DNA of 64,000 nucleotides, from NCBI GenBank assembly GCA_004352715.1, contig SCFE01000004.1, positions 2,645,908 through 2,709,907 on the forward strand, given 5' to 3'. Below the pieces are notes generated by a model. It saw only the letters and a list, made by a program, of their open reading frames with translations. It searched no databases and was not told the origin of the DNA. Numbering within the stretch: position 1 is the first letter of the stretch; the number at the start of each line of letters is the position of its first letter. The position numbers and the translations under genes are program-made. The DNA comes from Hofstenia miamia. Its lineage: Eukaryota > Xenacoelomorpha > Acoela. Positions 10,200-22,500 of the stretch are shown here, in pieces.

Positions 10200-13125
10200 G
10201 GCTACGTTAATTAACATGTGATAGTATTGACCAGTGAAGGCGTTGTTTACTACAATTATTCCATTATACGCCTGTATTACTACCTTTCAACAAGTATTAT
10301 TTACGCATGTTGCCCCTTCTGCCAAATTCTATCCTAATTTTTATGCTTCAGTATTTTGTTTGAATATAATTACCTATAATGTCAACTCACACTTTCTGAT
10401 AGGTTAATTTTTTCATTGCTTAATTGAATTGACGAAGAGGGAATAAAACTCCACTAAGAGAACATCCCACAAACGTATTTTAAACAAAGCAAATCTTAAG
10501 ATAGTTAAATTATTATTTATATGTTCTCAGTCAGGTCAGAAAAAATATTTAATTCTATCATTTAATTATTTAAAAATAAAGTTTTACCTCACAGCATTTG
10601 ATAATTTTTATTAAAATTTAATGTTATGCATTTACTATGAATATACAGTGAACAACCAATAATTATTAATAAGAAAAAATTATAAATTATCCCTTGAGGT
10701 GTATTTCATAATAGGCACGTGTTTTATAAATTAAACATCTGATAAAATATTTCAAAAAATCAAATTTTAGTATTATACAAAAAATACTTTTAATAAAAAA
10801 TTAAAATTGTATAATTCTTATTAAAATTATTAAACTTTTCATAGTTAAATTTTGATACAATTTATATATATATATATATATATAAATATATATATATATA
10901 TGCGTGTGTGTATGGATGTATATCAATTGATATTCATCCGATATAAATCCGATTTTTGTATTCTTGATTGATATTTATTTTGAAGGCTTAGTCTTGATAT
11001 ACTGGGTTCTTCAATTGTGCAAAGTATCCTAAACTGCAATTCTTCAAGCCAGAATATTAAAAGAATGTTTTCAAGCTTCAGATCAGTTGCTTCAAAAGAA
11101 ACAATTGTAGATGAGAAGGAAAACCTTTCGAAAATTGTGTCTTGTTAGAAAATTTGAAATAATGATTGTTTTCAATATATCCATAATTATAATTATATAT
11201 ATATATATATATATATATAGTGCAACAATTGATAAAATAATATGTATTATATATTGTTGTAGGTTATTTTTTGAGGTTTTATTAAAACCAAATGTATGCT
11301 ATTAATGGCTAGATTTTCTTAAATAATGTAAAGAAATGTCGAAAATTATTTATAAATTGACGGACAATACCGAGTCATAAAACTTTTCAACAAATTATTA
11401 AAAAACTAGTTTCTCGGCCTGAAATTTATAAAGAAAATCAATACTAATATTCTCTTGGAAATGAATTCTCAAAGATTGTTTTAAGAAATGATCTTGATGC
11501 TGGAATTTCAAGGCCGTTGAAATAGCAGACCTCAGAATTCGATCTGTATGGCCAGTTCGGAGTTATTTACCGTTGCTATTAAAACGCTCTGTATCACTAA
11601 CTCCGCAATAAATCGTCACACAATCTATTTAGCATTTCAAAGGGAACGCATTGAAAACGCCTTTCGCAAGTGGAATATTAATTAGGGAAAACCTTGTTTT
11701 ATTTCATGTATAGGTTTTTACCCACCCTTCAATTAATGCATCGCACTCAAGCAGTGGTTGTTGAATCAGCGCGCAATTTTTATTAATTTTTTAAGAATTC
11801 AATTTTTGAAATCACTTAATGCTTTCATTTAAAAGTCGATGGTTTATCAAAATTGATGTTTGATGAAAGCTTTGATATTTTTTAAGGTCATTTATACGAC
11901 AAGTGAAACGGAATGATGAATCGTCTGAACACGCAAATATTGCCAAGGCCAAACAAAATGACCAAGATGAGTGCGATAATTAATAAAAGAGAGATGTTTA
12001 CTCATCCTGAGGTATTTTGTTTGCAAAAGATGTCCGAGGTTGTCATTTATATCGGTGATGTTTAAACGTGCAGGTGCAAAAATTAATACAAATGAGCTTA
12101 TAAAGAATTACAAACAATTTCATATCTAATAAATTAAATCACAACCATTTGTTATTATTTATATATCTGTCAAACAATACATTTCTGAAAATAAATGCAT
12201 TTCGTGATCTCATCTAACACTAAGGAGCAGATTGAAAACTTTTTAACTAAATTTGTATTTTGGAACTAAAGCTAATAATAATAATAATAATAATAACAAT
12301 AGAAATTTAAATTAACAGCAAATACATAATAGATAATGAACATGATTAGATATGAAGAAATAGTCAAATCTGTTTTCGAAAGTAATACCGCTTAATTTTA
12401 CATGCACAGAAATAAAGATGTACGAAAACCAAGTGCAGGTGCTGTTCAGTTGATAAAGCAGAATTTCTCATTCTTAAACACAATTGCTCACACACTAAGT
12501 CAAGTGGTCCTGCTAGACTTTTTTAATATCTTAGGCGACAATTAATTTTTCAGGCTAATCAATTCATGAAAAATATTACAGTTAATCATCATGCATTAGG
12601 CAGAAATGTATTAACAATGCAAAATTACCAATAATTAATTACCAAAACATTTAGATACAAATAGATTAAAAGTTTAAAACATTTTTTCATCAATTTAGAA
12701 ATTATAGAATTTTAATACAGAATTTAATCTAGTTCGTAGCAATAGGCAATTTTTTTGAATTTATTTAATTTTGCAGTAATACCTGTACAAGTTTGCAAAT
12801 TAAATTTTTACTGATGTAAGTAATTTCAAAGTGTAACCACATGATTTAGCTTAGCTCAAATACTTTAGTTTTTTTTCACTATGTTAATATTTTATATTAT
12901 AACTAAAAAATTAGAAAACCCTATGCCGTTGGGAAAAAATAGAAGAGAGCCAGCAGGCCCTAACAAATTATATTCATCCTCCGCCAAATTTGGGTCCGTA
13001 ATTTGGTCTTCATAGCAATGTTTCTTTATTTAACAAACGTAATAACTAAGAACTAATGCTATACTCTTTCTATTTTGCAATCTAAATAGCACTTTGAAGT
13101 TACAGTCTGATTTTAACTTACTTAA
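10200..13125. other. AT-rich intergenic DNA upstream of the NET gene
   Basis: No gene is recognised. It holds (TA)n arrays at 10863-10901 (interrupted) and 11194-11219, and (AAT)9 at about 12271-12296. A somewhat GC-richer patch at about 11500-11700 could be regulatory, but nothing specific supports it. Confidence 0.55.
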
Positions 13126-13278
13126 TATATATATATATATATATANNNNNNNNNNNNNNNNNNNNNNNNNNNNNNNNNNNNNNNNNNNNNNNNNNNNNNN
13201 NNNNNNNNNNNNNNNNNNNNNNNNNNNNNNNNNNNNNNNNNNNNNNNNNNNNNNNNNNNNNNNNNNNNNNNNNNNNNN

Positions 13279-13313
<35 letters not shown>
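13126..13313. repeat. (TA)n array interrupted by a 133-N gap
   Basis: TA repeats run into the gap (13146-13278) from both sides, so the missing sequence is either more TA or something inserted in the array. Confidence 0.9.
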
Positions 13314-13805
13314 AAACACATGCACATTATTAACGAAAATAGTTGCTCTACATGAACTGAATTCGTTCTTGCCCCTCCATGAAAATAATGTCCACCCCCC
13401 TTATGTTTAACTTTGCCTTACAAGGGTATAAAAACGGCTTTGTATTTATCTCTTGCTAAAAACTAATAATGAAGCATATTGACTAGAAAATTAGTTTCTT
13501 TCTTTTCAGAACAAACTAAGGATTGTACCATTTTCATGAAAGAAAGTTTCCTGAATGTTTTCTATAATGCAATTATTGTAATTGTTATGTTTCCAAGATC
13601 AATAAAAGATAGCTATCCACACCACTCAATTGAAAATGCAAGACTCATCTGCTAATTGGAACGAGGTCATTATTCAACTTTGTAGGTGAACTAAATAAAG
13701 TGCCTTTTTAACAAAACATCTGTAAATTAGGCCCCTGTGAGTGGAGTTACAACTATATTTTCGTTAGTCTAAGCTATATATAACTGAGGTACCCTATATA
13801 AATGT

Positions 13806-14046
13806 ATGACGGAAATAAAACATCTTAAACTAAATGAGAGTAACCAAAGCTGATGGCTTGCAAGTCGAGATAAATTGTGAAAGTGTGATTCAAGGTCGAT
13901 GAAGAATTTAAGCAAAAATTGACGTAAAAATGCCGTTCAAGCTAATCTCGAGTTGGTCACAAGTACTAGAAATGTTAAGTTGAGTTTTTGACGTCAAGTC
14001 GACCTCAAGAAGTTGAACTCGACTCGAATTTCGAGTATTCTCAAAA
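13806..14046. mobile_element. 241-bp insertion flanked by a 14-bp exact direct repeat
   Basis: CCCTATATAAATGT occurs at 13792-13805 and again at 14047-14060, bracketing 241 bp. The right part of the insert is rich in CTCGA/TCGAG-type motifs, and it ends ATTCTCAAAA. Duplications of this length are typical of target-primed retrotransposition (SINE or truncated LINE). No internal RNA polymerase III promoter or coding remnant is recognised, so the class is unknown. Confidence 0.5.
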
Positions 14047-14060
14047 CCCTATATAAATGT

Positions 14061-16839
14061 CTGCTATGGCGACGTAGCTAGCGTTCCTAAGAAAACGTCT
14101 CATATAAGATCAGAGTTTGACCTTTTCACAAGCTTTTATATTAATTTGACACATTTACCATCTAATTAGAATGCAAATCGTCTTAATTAATTCGATTACC
14201 ACAAATGTTTATAAGATTTGTTCACATCAAAGTAAACCATTTTTAATGAAATTTGAATTTCATGTAATTAAATAGCAATTGTCTTTTAAATCATAAAATT
14301 TACCTCGCAAATAATTTTGCGAAAATTCCCAAAACCGTTGCGTTTTTATTGCTAACAGCGCATAACCATAAACTGTGCATGTAACCATTATGGAATGTTA
14401 TACAGCATACGGATGCAAAAATACACGAATAAGCGTATTTTACTACGACTTGTGTAGAGTTGGAAATCTAAGCAACAAATTTTATAAAAAAAATAATTTT
14501 TATTAAAAAACGAATTAATTATCAATAGGGAGCACAATAAGATGAATTTAAAGAATACCTTGATTATCATTGACCAGCATTCATTCAAAGTTCAAGATCT
14601 GCAGCTATACGTTGCAACAAATTCAAAACTGCAAACGAAATTAGAAACTCCACTTTTTGTTGAAGGATGCATTGCAAATATCTTTAATAATTTTTTATAT
14701 CTAAAATCACACATAGTTTCAATTGTTGCTCACATGTGATGAAGTGATTAATAAATGAATAGAAAAGAAAATGCATACAATAAAGAAACCCATAGCCAGG
14801 GTTGGCATGAATTTTTGGAAATCGCCAATTCCTACTTTCATAACCGACTTTCTAAGAAAAAAGTGTCAAAACTTGGGTTTTGTTTACGTGTATGAAACTA
14901 AAAAGGAATGTTGATAAGTTTACATAATTCAATGTTTGCTACTATATGTGTTTTCAGCAAAGTTTTACTATCTTGGAGTGGTTCTGTCTAAGTGTAAAAA
15001 ACATTGTTTTAAAGTTCCATTTTTTGCACAAAATACATTTTTTGTCAAACTTGCTCCTAGCTATATTTAAATGTTCACGAAATAGACATGAGCAAATTGC
15101 CTAAAAATAATTCAAAAACACTAAATTATACTTAATAAATTTAAGTCACTTGGCAAAAGTATCGATACCTAAGTGTATAACATAATTTTGACCTTCATAT
15201 TAAAGTTCAATTACTTATAAATATAATTTCTCCAAAATAACTTGTAAGTTCATATTCCTAAAACTTATCGCATGTCAAAATTTTCAAATTTGAGTGGTAC
15301 AATAAATATACAACTGATATACCATGTTCTGACGTAGTCAGATATCTTGTAAAGAATCATAAGTTCATCAACGATGATGCTTGCTGAAGAATAATAATAA
15401 TTTAAACTCAAAATTTCACTGTTCACACTAATTTGGTTCCTGAAATCAAAACCAACGAAATCAGTGCTTTTGAAAAAAACTTCTGGACGAAATTTCAGAA
15501 ACACGGTTTCAATTTGCTTCAATCAGCAATTTATGAATATATATATCTACAACCGATTCCATTACCCACTAATTATACTGCCCAGTGCTTAAACTAGAGT
15601 CAAAGTAAACAAACTTAAGAATAATAGTTTAAACTATTTCATACAATGTTTATTATGTATATTTGAAAATATGAATTTTGCCAATATAGAAACGAAACAT
15701 CTCCATTTCTTTAGAGGCAACATTCCTTAAATTTCTGATTTTAACAAGTTTCTCTTGTTTCTCTCAATTATTCATTTGCAGGTGTTTACACCAAAGCCTA
15801 AAGCCTAATAAAATATTTATTTTCATTCAATCTTTTAAACTCATTATTTTTTTATGCGACATAAATATATTCTTCTATATTGATTTTCAGTGCTGTCATT
15901 AGTATAAAAAGCATGTAAATTTTCGATTGGCATTGCTATGCATTTACATATACAGCATATTCAAGGCTCTCTTTCGCCTAAGTAAAAATTACCAAGTTTT
16001 TGATTTAGTAAATTAATGCTAAAATTAAGCCAAAGAGTTTATGACCGCAGTATTAACCCGAAATTAATAAAAAGGAAGTGCGTTGGGGAGAATACACCGT
16101 TTAAATGCTTCTGTGACTAAAAAAAAGCGGATGTCTAGCATTTTTTGAAGCTTTACAAAGTATTCGCTTACCAGTTTTCATTAAACAACAAACGTAGAAA
16201 TATTATTAGCAATCGTCGCCCTTCTATAGTAGCTTTCGTTTGTGTACACACAGACAATCTTAGAAAGATTATTAACCGTATAGCAATTGAATCCTTTACA
16301 TAATTTTTAATTTAAAAGAATTCAAAAGAGTTTACTTTTGAAAGTTCTATATTTAAATTAGACAGAGCAATGTTCTTTTTCAAAGATGTTCAATTATAGA
16401 ATTACCTAAAATAACTTCATCAAAATTAGAAACGTTTACTTGAAACAAATAGCTTGAATGGTTTAACTTTAAAGCTTTGGCATTATTATTCAGAAAATTG
16501 TGGGGTTTGCGTTTGAGGTGGAGAATTACAAAACGAGGAATCTTCTTGATTATATATACACATATACGGGCTCTAGGTACCATGGGATTTGTATTCACAC
16601 CCGCACTTTTCGATTTTCCATAGTATCCAGCGCCTTTTTGATGGAAATCCAGAATAATTCATTTTATCCAAAAAATTTTTCATTGCGTATGTGGAATAGG
16701 ACTCTAACTCCTTATGAATGAGTTTCAGGTTTTTTCAAAAAAAATTTTTGACCCGTATCTAGCGCCCGCATACATTTTTGTATCCAGCGCTTTGTAGATA
16801 TTTTAAAATGTTGTATCAAAAGCCGAATATGTATATATA
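14061..16839. other. AT-rich non-coding DNA with a repeated TATCCAGCGC motif
   Basis: No gene is recognised. Between about 16622 and 16795 the string TATCCAGCGC (once as TATCTAGCGC) appears three times, which may be the remains of a transposon end. A homeodomain-site-rich AT patch (TAATTA, ATTAATT) lies at about 14160-14200. Confidence 0.5.
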
Positions 16840-16840
16840 N

Positions 16841-16872
<32 letters not shown>

Positions 16873-16875
<3 letters not shown>

Positions 16876-17341
16876 TATTTACTTAATTTTATTGAAAATT
16901 GAACATGTTTCGCTATGTAATTTTAATTTAGTGATTGACAAATTGAGGCAAATGCTTTCTTTGAAAAGATATGAATTAATTTGATGTTGCATGTGTATAG
17001 TTTTGTTATAAAGTAAAAAAATTTCAGACACAATGTTTTGATCTTAAATTTTATAAATCGTAAAAAATTCTTAAAAAATAGTGTTTTTGAAAAATAGTAC
17101 TTGAGGTCACATTGAAAAATATTTTAATTTAAATTACAATAAAAATAGCAAATTTTTTGAACAAAATTAATGAATTATTGCATATTTAGGGTTCACGCGC
17201 GTTTTAAAAAGAGGCCTAGATGTCCTTAAGGTTATTTAAATTAGGGTTAAACACTAATTAAAAGTGTTATTGTGTGCTGTTGGTTGGAAAATGAACGTCA
17301 AGGTTGTATTTTCTGATTAAGAGATTTCAAATCGCTGTGCG
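16873..17341. repeat. 469-bp direct duplication, copy 1 (between single Ns)
   Basis: Reading on from a (TA)n, this block matches 17864-18332 base for base as far as I can read, with a constant offset of 991. It stops exactly at the N at 17342, and the segment begins just after the N at 16840. A short contig that duplicates its neighbour is the simplest explanation. Confidence 0.9.
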
Positions 17342-17342
17342 N

Positions 17343-17377
<35 letters not shown>

Positions 17378-17826
17378 CCCTTGAAACATGGAGAATTGGC
17401 GGACTTTTTCTGTTTTGCAGTTGCTTGTCAATATGTATATACAAGAGAGATTGAAACTATATGAAAATGATACGCAAGAACCATATATGTTAAGTTAACA
17501 CAACAGGCCCTTATAATTATGACTTCAACACGAAGAGCCACACAGCAGGCCACTATATATAATGACAACGAGAATAACAGCCCGCCAAAGATATACAATA
17601 GTGTAAATGATAAAAAATAATAATATATATACATATATATAAATAAATTACAAATAGTTCTTTTTCCAGTTCGAAACAGATTGTGATGCGTCGAAAGCTT
17701 TTGTTGATTTAAGACAATTTGTTAGTCTAGACTAATTATTTTTTGTCTTAATAGTAACTATGTATCATTAAGTTTTTCTTCTTTAAGTTCTCACATGGTA
17801 TTCGAAATAAATAACATTATAAAAAG

Positions 17827-17863
<37 letters not shown>

Positions 17864-17866
<3 letters not shown>

Positions 17867-18332
17867 TATTTACTTAATTTTATTGAAAATTGAACATGTT
17901 TCGCTATGTAATTTTAATTTAGTGATTGACAAATTGAGGCAAATGCTTTCTTTGAAAAGATATGAATTAATTTGATGTTGCATGTGTATAGTTTTGTTAT
18001 AAAGTAAAAAAATTTCAGACACAATGTTTTGATCTTAAATTTTATAAATCGTAAAAAATTCTTAAAAAATAGTGTTTTTGAAAAATAGTACTTGAGGTCA
18101 CATTGAAAAATATTTTAATTTAAATTACAATAAAAATAGCAAATTTTTTGAACAAAATTAATGAATTATTGCATATTTAGGGTTCACGCGCGTTTTAAAA
18201 AGAGGCCTAGATGTCCTTAAGGTTATTTAAATTAGGGTTAAACACTAATTAAAAGTGTTATTGTGTGCTGTTGGTTGGAAAATGAACGTCAAGGTTGTAT
18301 TTTCTGATTAAGAGATTTCAAATCGCTGTGCG
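17864..18332. repeat. 469-bp direct duplication, copy 2
   Basis: Identical counterpart of 16873-17341. It is also preceded by (TA)n (17830-17863), but it continues into unique sequence at 18333. No coding content is recognised in either copy. Confidence 0.9.
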
Positions 18333-18559
18333 CTTTAATAGTATTAACCGGAGTACTTGAGAAAACCTGGATGTGATGTTCCCTACATTGTATTCTGTCA
18401 GAACTTTTTATTGACGTATCGCTTTTCGCTACTTGTTGTGACAGACAGATAATCAAGGGTAGAAACCCCACTTGTAGCTTTAATCAGTCTTGAGACTATA
18501 AATCTCACAGTTTATTTAATTATGCACTAAAACATCATTTTACGCTAATTATGTAAAAT

Positions 18560-18560
18560 T

Positions 18561-18592
<32 letters not shown>

Positions 18593-18918
18593 CATATATA
18601 TATACATATATGAGTGGCGTATCAACAATATGGAATTAGGGGAGGCACCAAGAGGTAACATATCTGAGATGGGACCTATTTGAAATTTGGTGATATATAT
18701 ACATATATATATATATATNNNNNNNNNNNNNNNNNNNNNNNNNNNNNNNNNNNNNNNNNNNNNNNNNNNNNNNNNNNNNNNNNNNNNNNNNNNNNNNNNN
18801 NNNNNNNNNNNNNNNNNNNNNNNNNNNNNNNNNNNNNNNNNNNNNNNNNNNNNNNNNNNNNNNNNNNNNNNNNNNNNNNNNNNNNNNNNNNNNNNNNNNN
18901 NNNNNNNNNNNNTATATA

Positions 18919-18955
<37 letters not shown>
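18560..18955. repeat. (TA)n arrays enclosing a MITE-end fragment and a 194-N gap
   Basis: (TA)n with a few CA steps runs over 18560-18611. About 80 bp of unique sequence follow, starting with GGCGTATCAACAATATGG (from about 18616) and resembling the MITE end at 19101. Then (TA)n reaches the gap (18719-18912) and continues beyond it to 18955. The missing half of the element may lie in the gap. Confidence 0.7.
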
Positions 18956-18959
<4 letters not shown>

Positions 18960-19098
18960 AAAAAGGTAATTCTCTTCCAATAAAAAATGCTTAAAATTAA
19001 GTGTATCCTACATCCCAAGTTAATTAAACATTAATGATATCTGGAAAGTAATTCCACTTTGCAATAAAGACTTCCATTCGAATAATCGCTATGATAAG

Positions 19099-19247
19099 CT
19101 GGGCGTAGCCAGGATTTTGAATTGGAGAGGCTCGATTGACAAGCTAATTTTATAATATATATTCAAATCACACATTTGGTTTGAAAGATGCTCCGATTGA
19201 GAAGGGGGAGGCAAGGCCTAGTGGTCCCCCTCTGGTGTATGCCCCTG
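19099..19247. mobile_element. hAT-type MITE, 149 bp
   Basis: The left end reads CTGGGCGTAGCCAGGAT. The right end, complemented, reads CAGGGGCATACACCAGAG. Flanking 8-bp sequences ATGATAAG (19091-19098) and ATGCTAAA (19248-19255) agree at 6 of 8 positions. Termini of the CAGGGGCGTAGCC type with 8-bp duplications are typical of hAT elements. No coding capacity. Confidence 0.65.
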
Positions 19248-22200
19248 ATGCTAAACAATAAACTGAAGAGAAATTTGAATTCACAAAAAGCTGGTCACTA
19301 CAAAAGTTAAGGGCAAATATACTGCAAAATTATTACCATTGTGGTTTAATGTTCAAATTTATGTGATAGTTTATCACTTTTAGGAATCACGATTTTATAC
19401 ACATACAATCTACAGAACAAACTAACTCGTTTCAAGCATTTACTAATTGCTACATAAATAACATGGATATATCCTTCAATATTGCAGGTAAGTGATCTGC
19501 AAGCCTGGAAATTACAGCAACCACATAGTTTTTGCCAGTTGTTTGAGATATTTACATTCTATAAAGTACAACAGCTTCATAGTGATGAGAGGATACAGTT
19601 TTGCAAATCAGACAGTTTACGAGTTTCCTAAAGGTGAATCAACAACGTCAATATACAGCCGTAGACATCTATGTGTCAGTTGTGAATAATTTCTATCATG
19701 ACAATGCATTTGAATAAATAGCTCACACAATTAATAACAAACAAGTGTGAAGAGGATGGATATATCGCATTTCGAAAAGAAACCAAATTGGATACATCGC
19801 GTTTTTCTATAAAAACAATTTTTAGAGGGTAATTCCAGAAAATTGAAATCGATTTAGACTTCAAGCTTTCAACAGAAGATAGAAAACACTAAGTTAATAT
19901 AAAATATGATCTCAGTTCACTTTTTAAGAAAATGGGTACATCTCCTTTTGAAATCGAACTCTTCTTATGCACGTTGGAAAAATGCAGATGGTGATGGAAA
20001 ACAAGAACTTTCTTCTGTTGTGAAAATGTCATGTATATTAAGGATATAAAAAAATTGCTTTTAAGCAATCCAAAGACTAATAATACAAATGAATGCTTTC
20101 CAGCAAATGGTAACTATTCGATATGAAATTAAACAATTAGTACAATCAGTTTTAGGGTTCCACTTTCACAAGAATTTGGCACATCTGTATTCAAAAAATT
20201 AACATCACAATAAGGGTTTTACTATGCAATAGCTTTTAGGTATAATGAATTTAGATATATTAAATTTACTTGGAGATTTATCAGTCTAAATCAAAGCGTC
20301 TATCCAGTTATTCCGCAAAGGTTTGAATCGTCAATTCGCCCCATTATAAGTTCTACCCATTGGCAAACAGATAAGCATTGTATATAAAAAAACGTATGTG
20401 CAAATCCGGTTTTAAGAAAGATGTTTAAATCAGTGTAATTTGAAAATGCTATGTGGCATGTAGCATTAATTAAGACATGAGACGGTATTAGTAAAGTAAA
20501 CCCTTGAAACTCATTAATAGTTTGTTGAACACCTAATTACGGTTAATTAACACATTTTACCAATGACATCCGTCGATGGTTTTCAGTAACCATTGAAAAA
20601 ACTTATAATTCTCTTGATGCCTTGAAAAGACACGTTCTTCCATAATACTTGAACAGTGCATTAGCTTTGAAGAAAGATTGTACTCTCAAGTACCATATTC
20701 CTACCTAAGTCTGCAGTTATTATAGACGACTTTAATATTTAAGCATCATTCTTCTGAAAACCTTACATGACATATTACCAGTATTAGTCTTTACTGTAAA
20801 CCCATTTGCAAGCATATTATATTCATAATCATAAGAGCATATTGGGTTCTTCTACGACAAAATATCAAAATATTGCCAAAAATAGAACGAGATGGAGCTT
20901 GAAAAACATCCAGAATAAAATGAATATTCTTGAAAGACAATGTTTTGAAATTAATAAGAAATGTGTTACCCCGACTTAATATTTTCATATATTTTGTCAC
21001 CTTGCTTTCAACATGGTATTACTTTCACAATTTTTAAAGTCTCTCCTTTAAATTTTTTACTACCGTACTTTCAAAATTTCATAACCTTAGATGCGTTATT
21101 CCAAAATGTTTAACGCCCACTTAAAATTTTAACAATTTGAAAAAATAAAAAAGTATAGACATTGAATGCTCTATAAACAGCTAGGTGAATGGAATACAAT
21201 CATAACAATAAGAAATAAAAAATAAATTTGATTTCACACATATCAAGAACAACACTGCATAAGCATTTATTGTCATATTGTAATACAACCTATACTTGTT
21301 CACCATTCTTAAAATTGGTTTTCACTTGGATCTAGGATTGGAGTAAAGATTTAGAATTTTTACACCACGATCAATTTCTTTATTATGGATTGCAATTTGT
21401 TTGAAATTGTTTGAGATATTCAGTTTCCATCATACTCTCCTATTAGTAAGCACTCATAAATATGTATAGGATCCAATATATAGAGGAAAATCGCGTTCGA
21501 AATGAAAAATATAGTACATTCACAACATTTAGTATTAACACATTCAGAATTTTCATAAATATTGAAATTTTGTAGAAATCCCATTAGACCTCTAGTTTAG
21601 AATCTTTGCGAACTTGGATTGCGTTGCTTAACTTAAATAACGAAACATTTGGTTTTTTTGTTATCAAAATTCTTCAGACATCATGTCGAACAACTGAAAG
21701 AAAAGGTGGGGGTTGCAAGCCCACGACATATTGATTATTGTTATCAATGTTTCCTTCAAAACTATTTACTGCTGTTTATCGATATTCGTTCGACGTTATT
21801 GTAAATTACACTAAATCTTTTAGGAAAAGCTAATCTGCTACAAATATCTTGATCTCTATCTCCTGTCGGTCACACTTCAAAGCCCGCCGCAATGGAATTG
21901 ATATTCGCATAAACAATGTTCTGCTCTATAAAATAGCATAAAAATTTTATCAAGCGTCAATTGATTCACCAAATAGTTTACGCATTATTAAGTTTTACAA
22001 TTTTTCAAACGTTGTCATTTGTTTACTTTTAAAACCTATTGGCTTTACTACCGAAGAGTGTCAAATTATACTTCCGTCAATAGAAATCAAAAACTAGTTA
22101 TTTTGTCATTTTTTATTTACACATCAAATAAATTGTTATTTATGACAATTTGTCAACAGAAATAATTTAGAGAGACCATTATTTTTGCTTGTAAACATAT

Positions 22201-22408
22201 GAAATCCCTTTGTGCCTGCTCAAACTATTTTTCTAAACTCTACATACTGCTTCAATTGAAAGATATTGGAAAAAACGTACTTTTGCGTTGAATTGTAAAT
22301 AAGTAAACAAACAAAAGGCTGGCGTTGAATCACTAATTAGCCTAAAAATAGTGTTATAATTATTTTATAATTCATAATGAAAATTAATTTGCATATTCTA
22401 CTAGTATA

Positions 22409-22500
22409 ACGTTTGGGTTAGGGCTACGACTGAGGTGCGGGTTGGCTTAGGTTAGGTTTATGGTTTGGGTGAGTACAAAAGTTGGGGTTGGGGTTAGGGC
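22409..22500 (+). repeat. G/T-skewed, telomere-like tract
   Basis: About 90 bp contain almost no C and repeat GGGTTAGGG, TTAGGTTAGG and GGGGTTGGGGTTAGGG variants. It is a degenerate TTAGGG-like sequence, possibly an interstitial telomeric relic or part of a mobile element. Confidence 0.5.

Noticed and set aside
13030-13333. (YI)n-type frames around the TA arrays and gaps (also at 18560-19018)
   Set aside because: Translation of (TA)n microsatellites and N.
13985-13996. TGACGTCA (CRE) near 13988
   Set aside because: It lies inside the CTCGA/TCGA-rich insertion at 13806-14046, so it is part of a repeat and not evidence for regulation.
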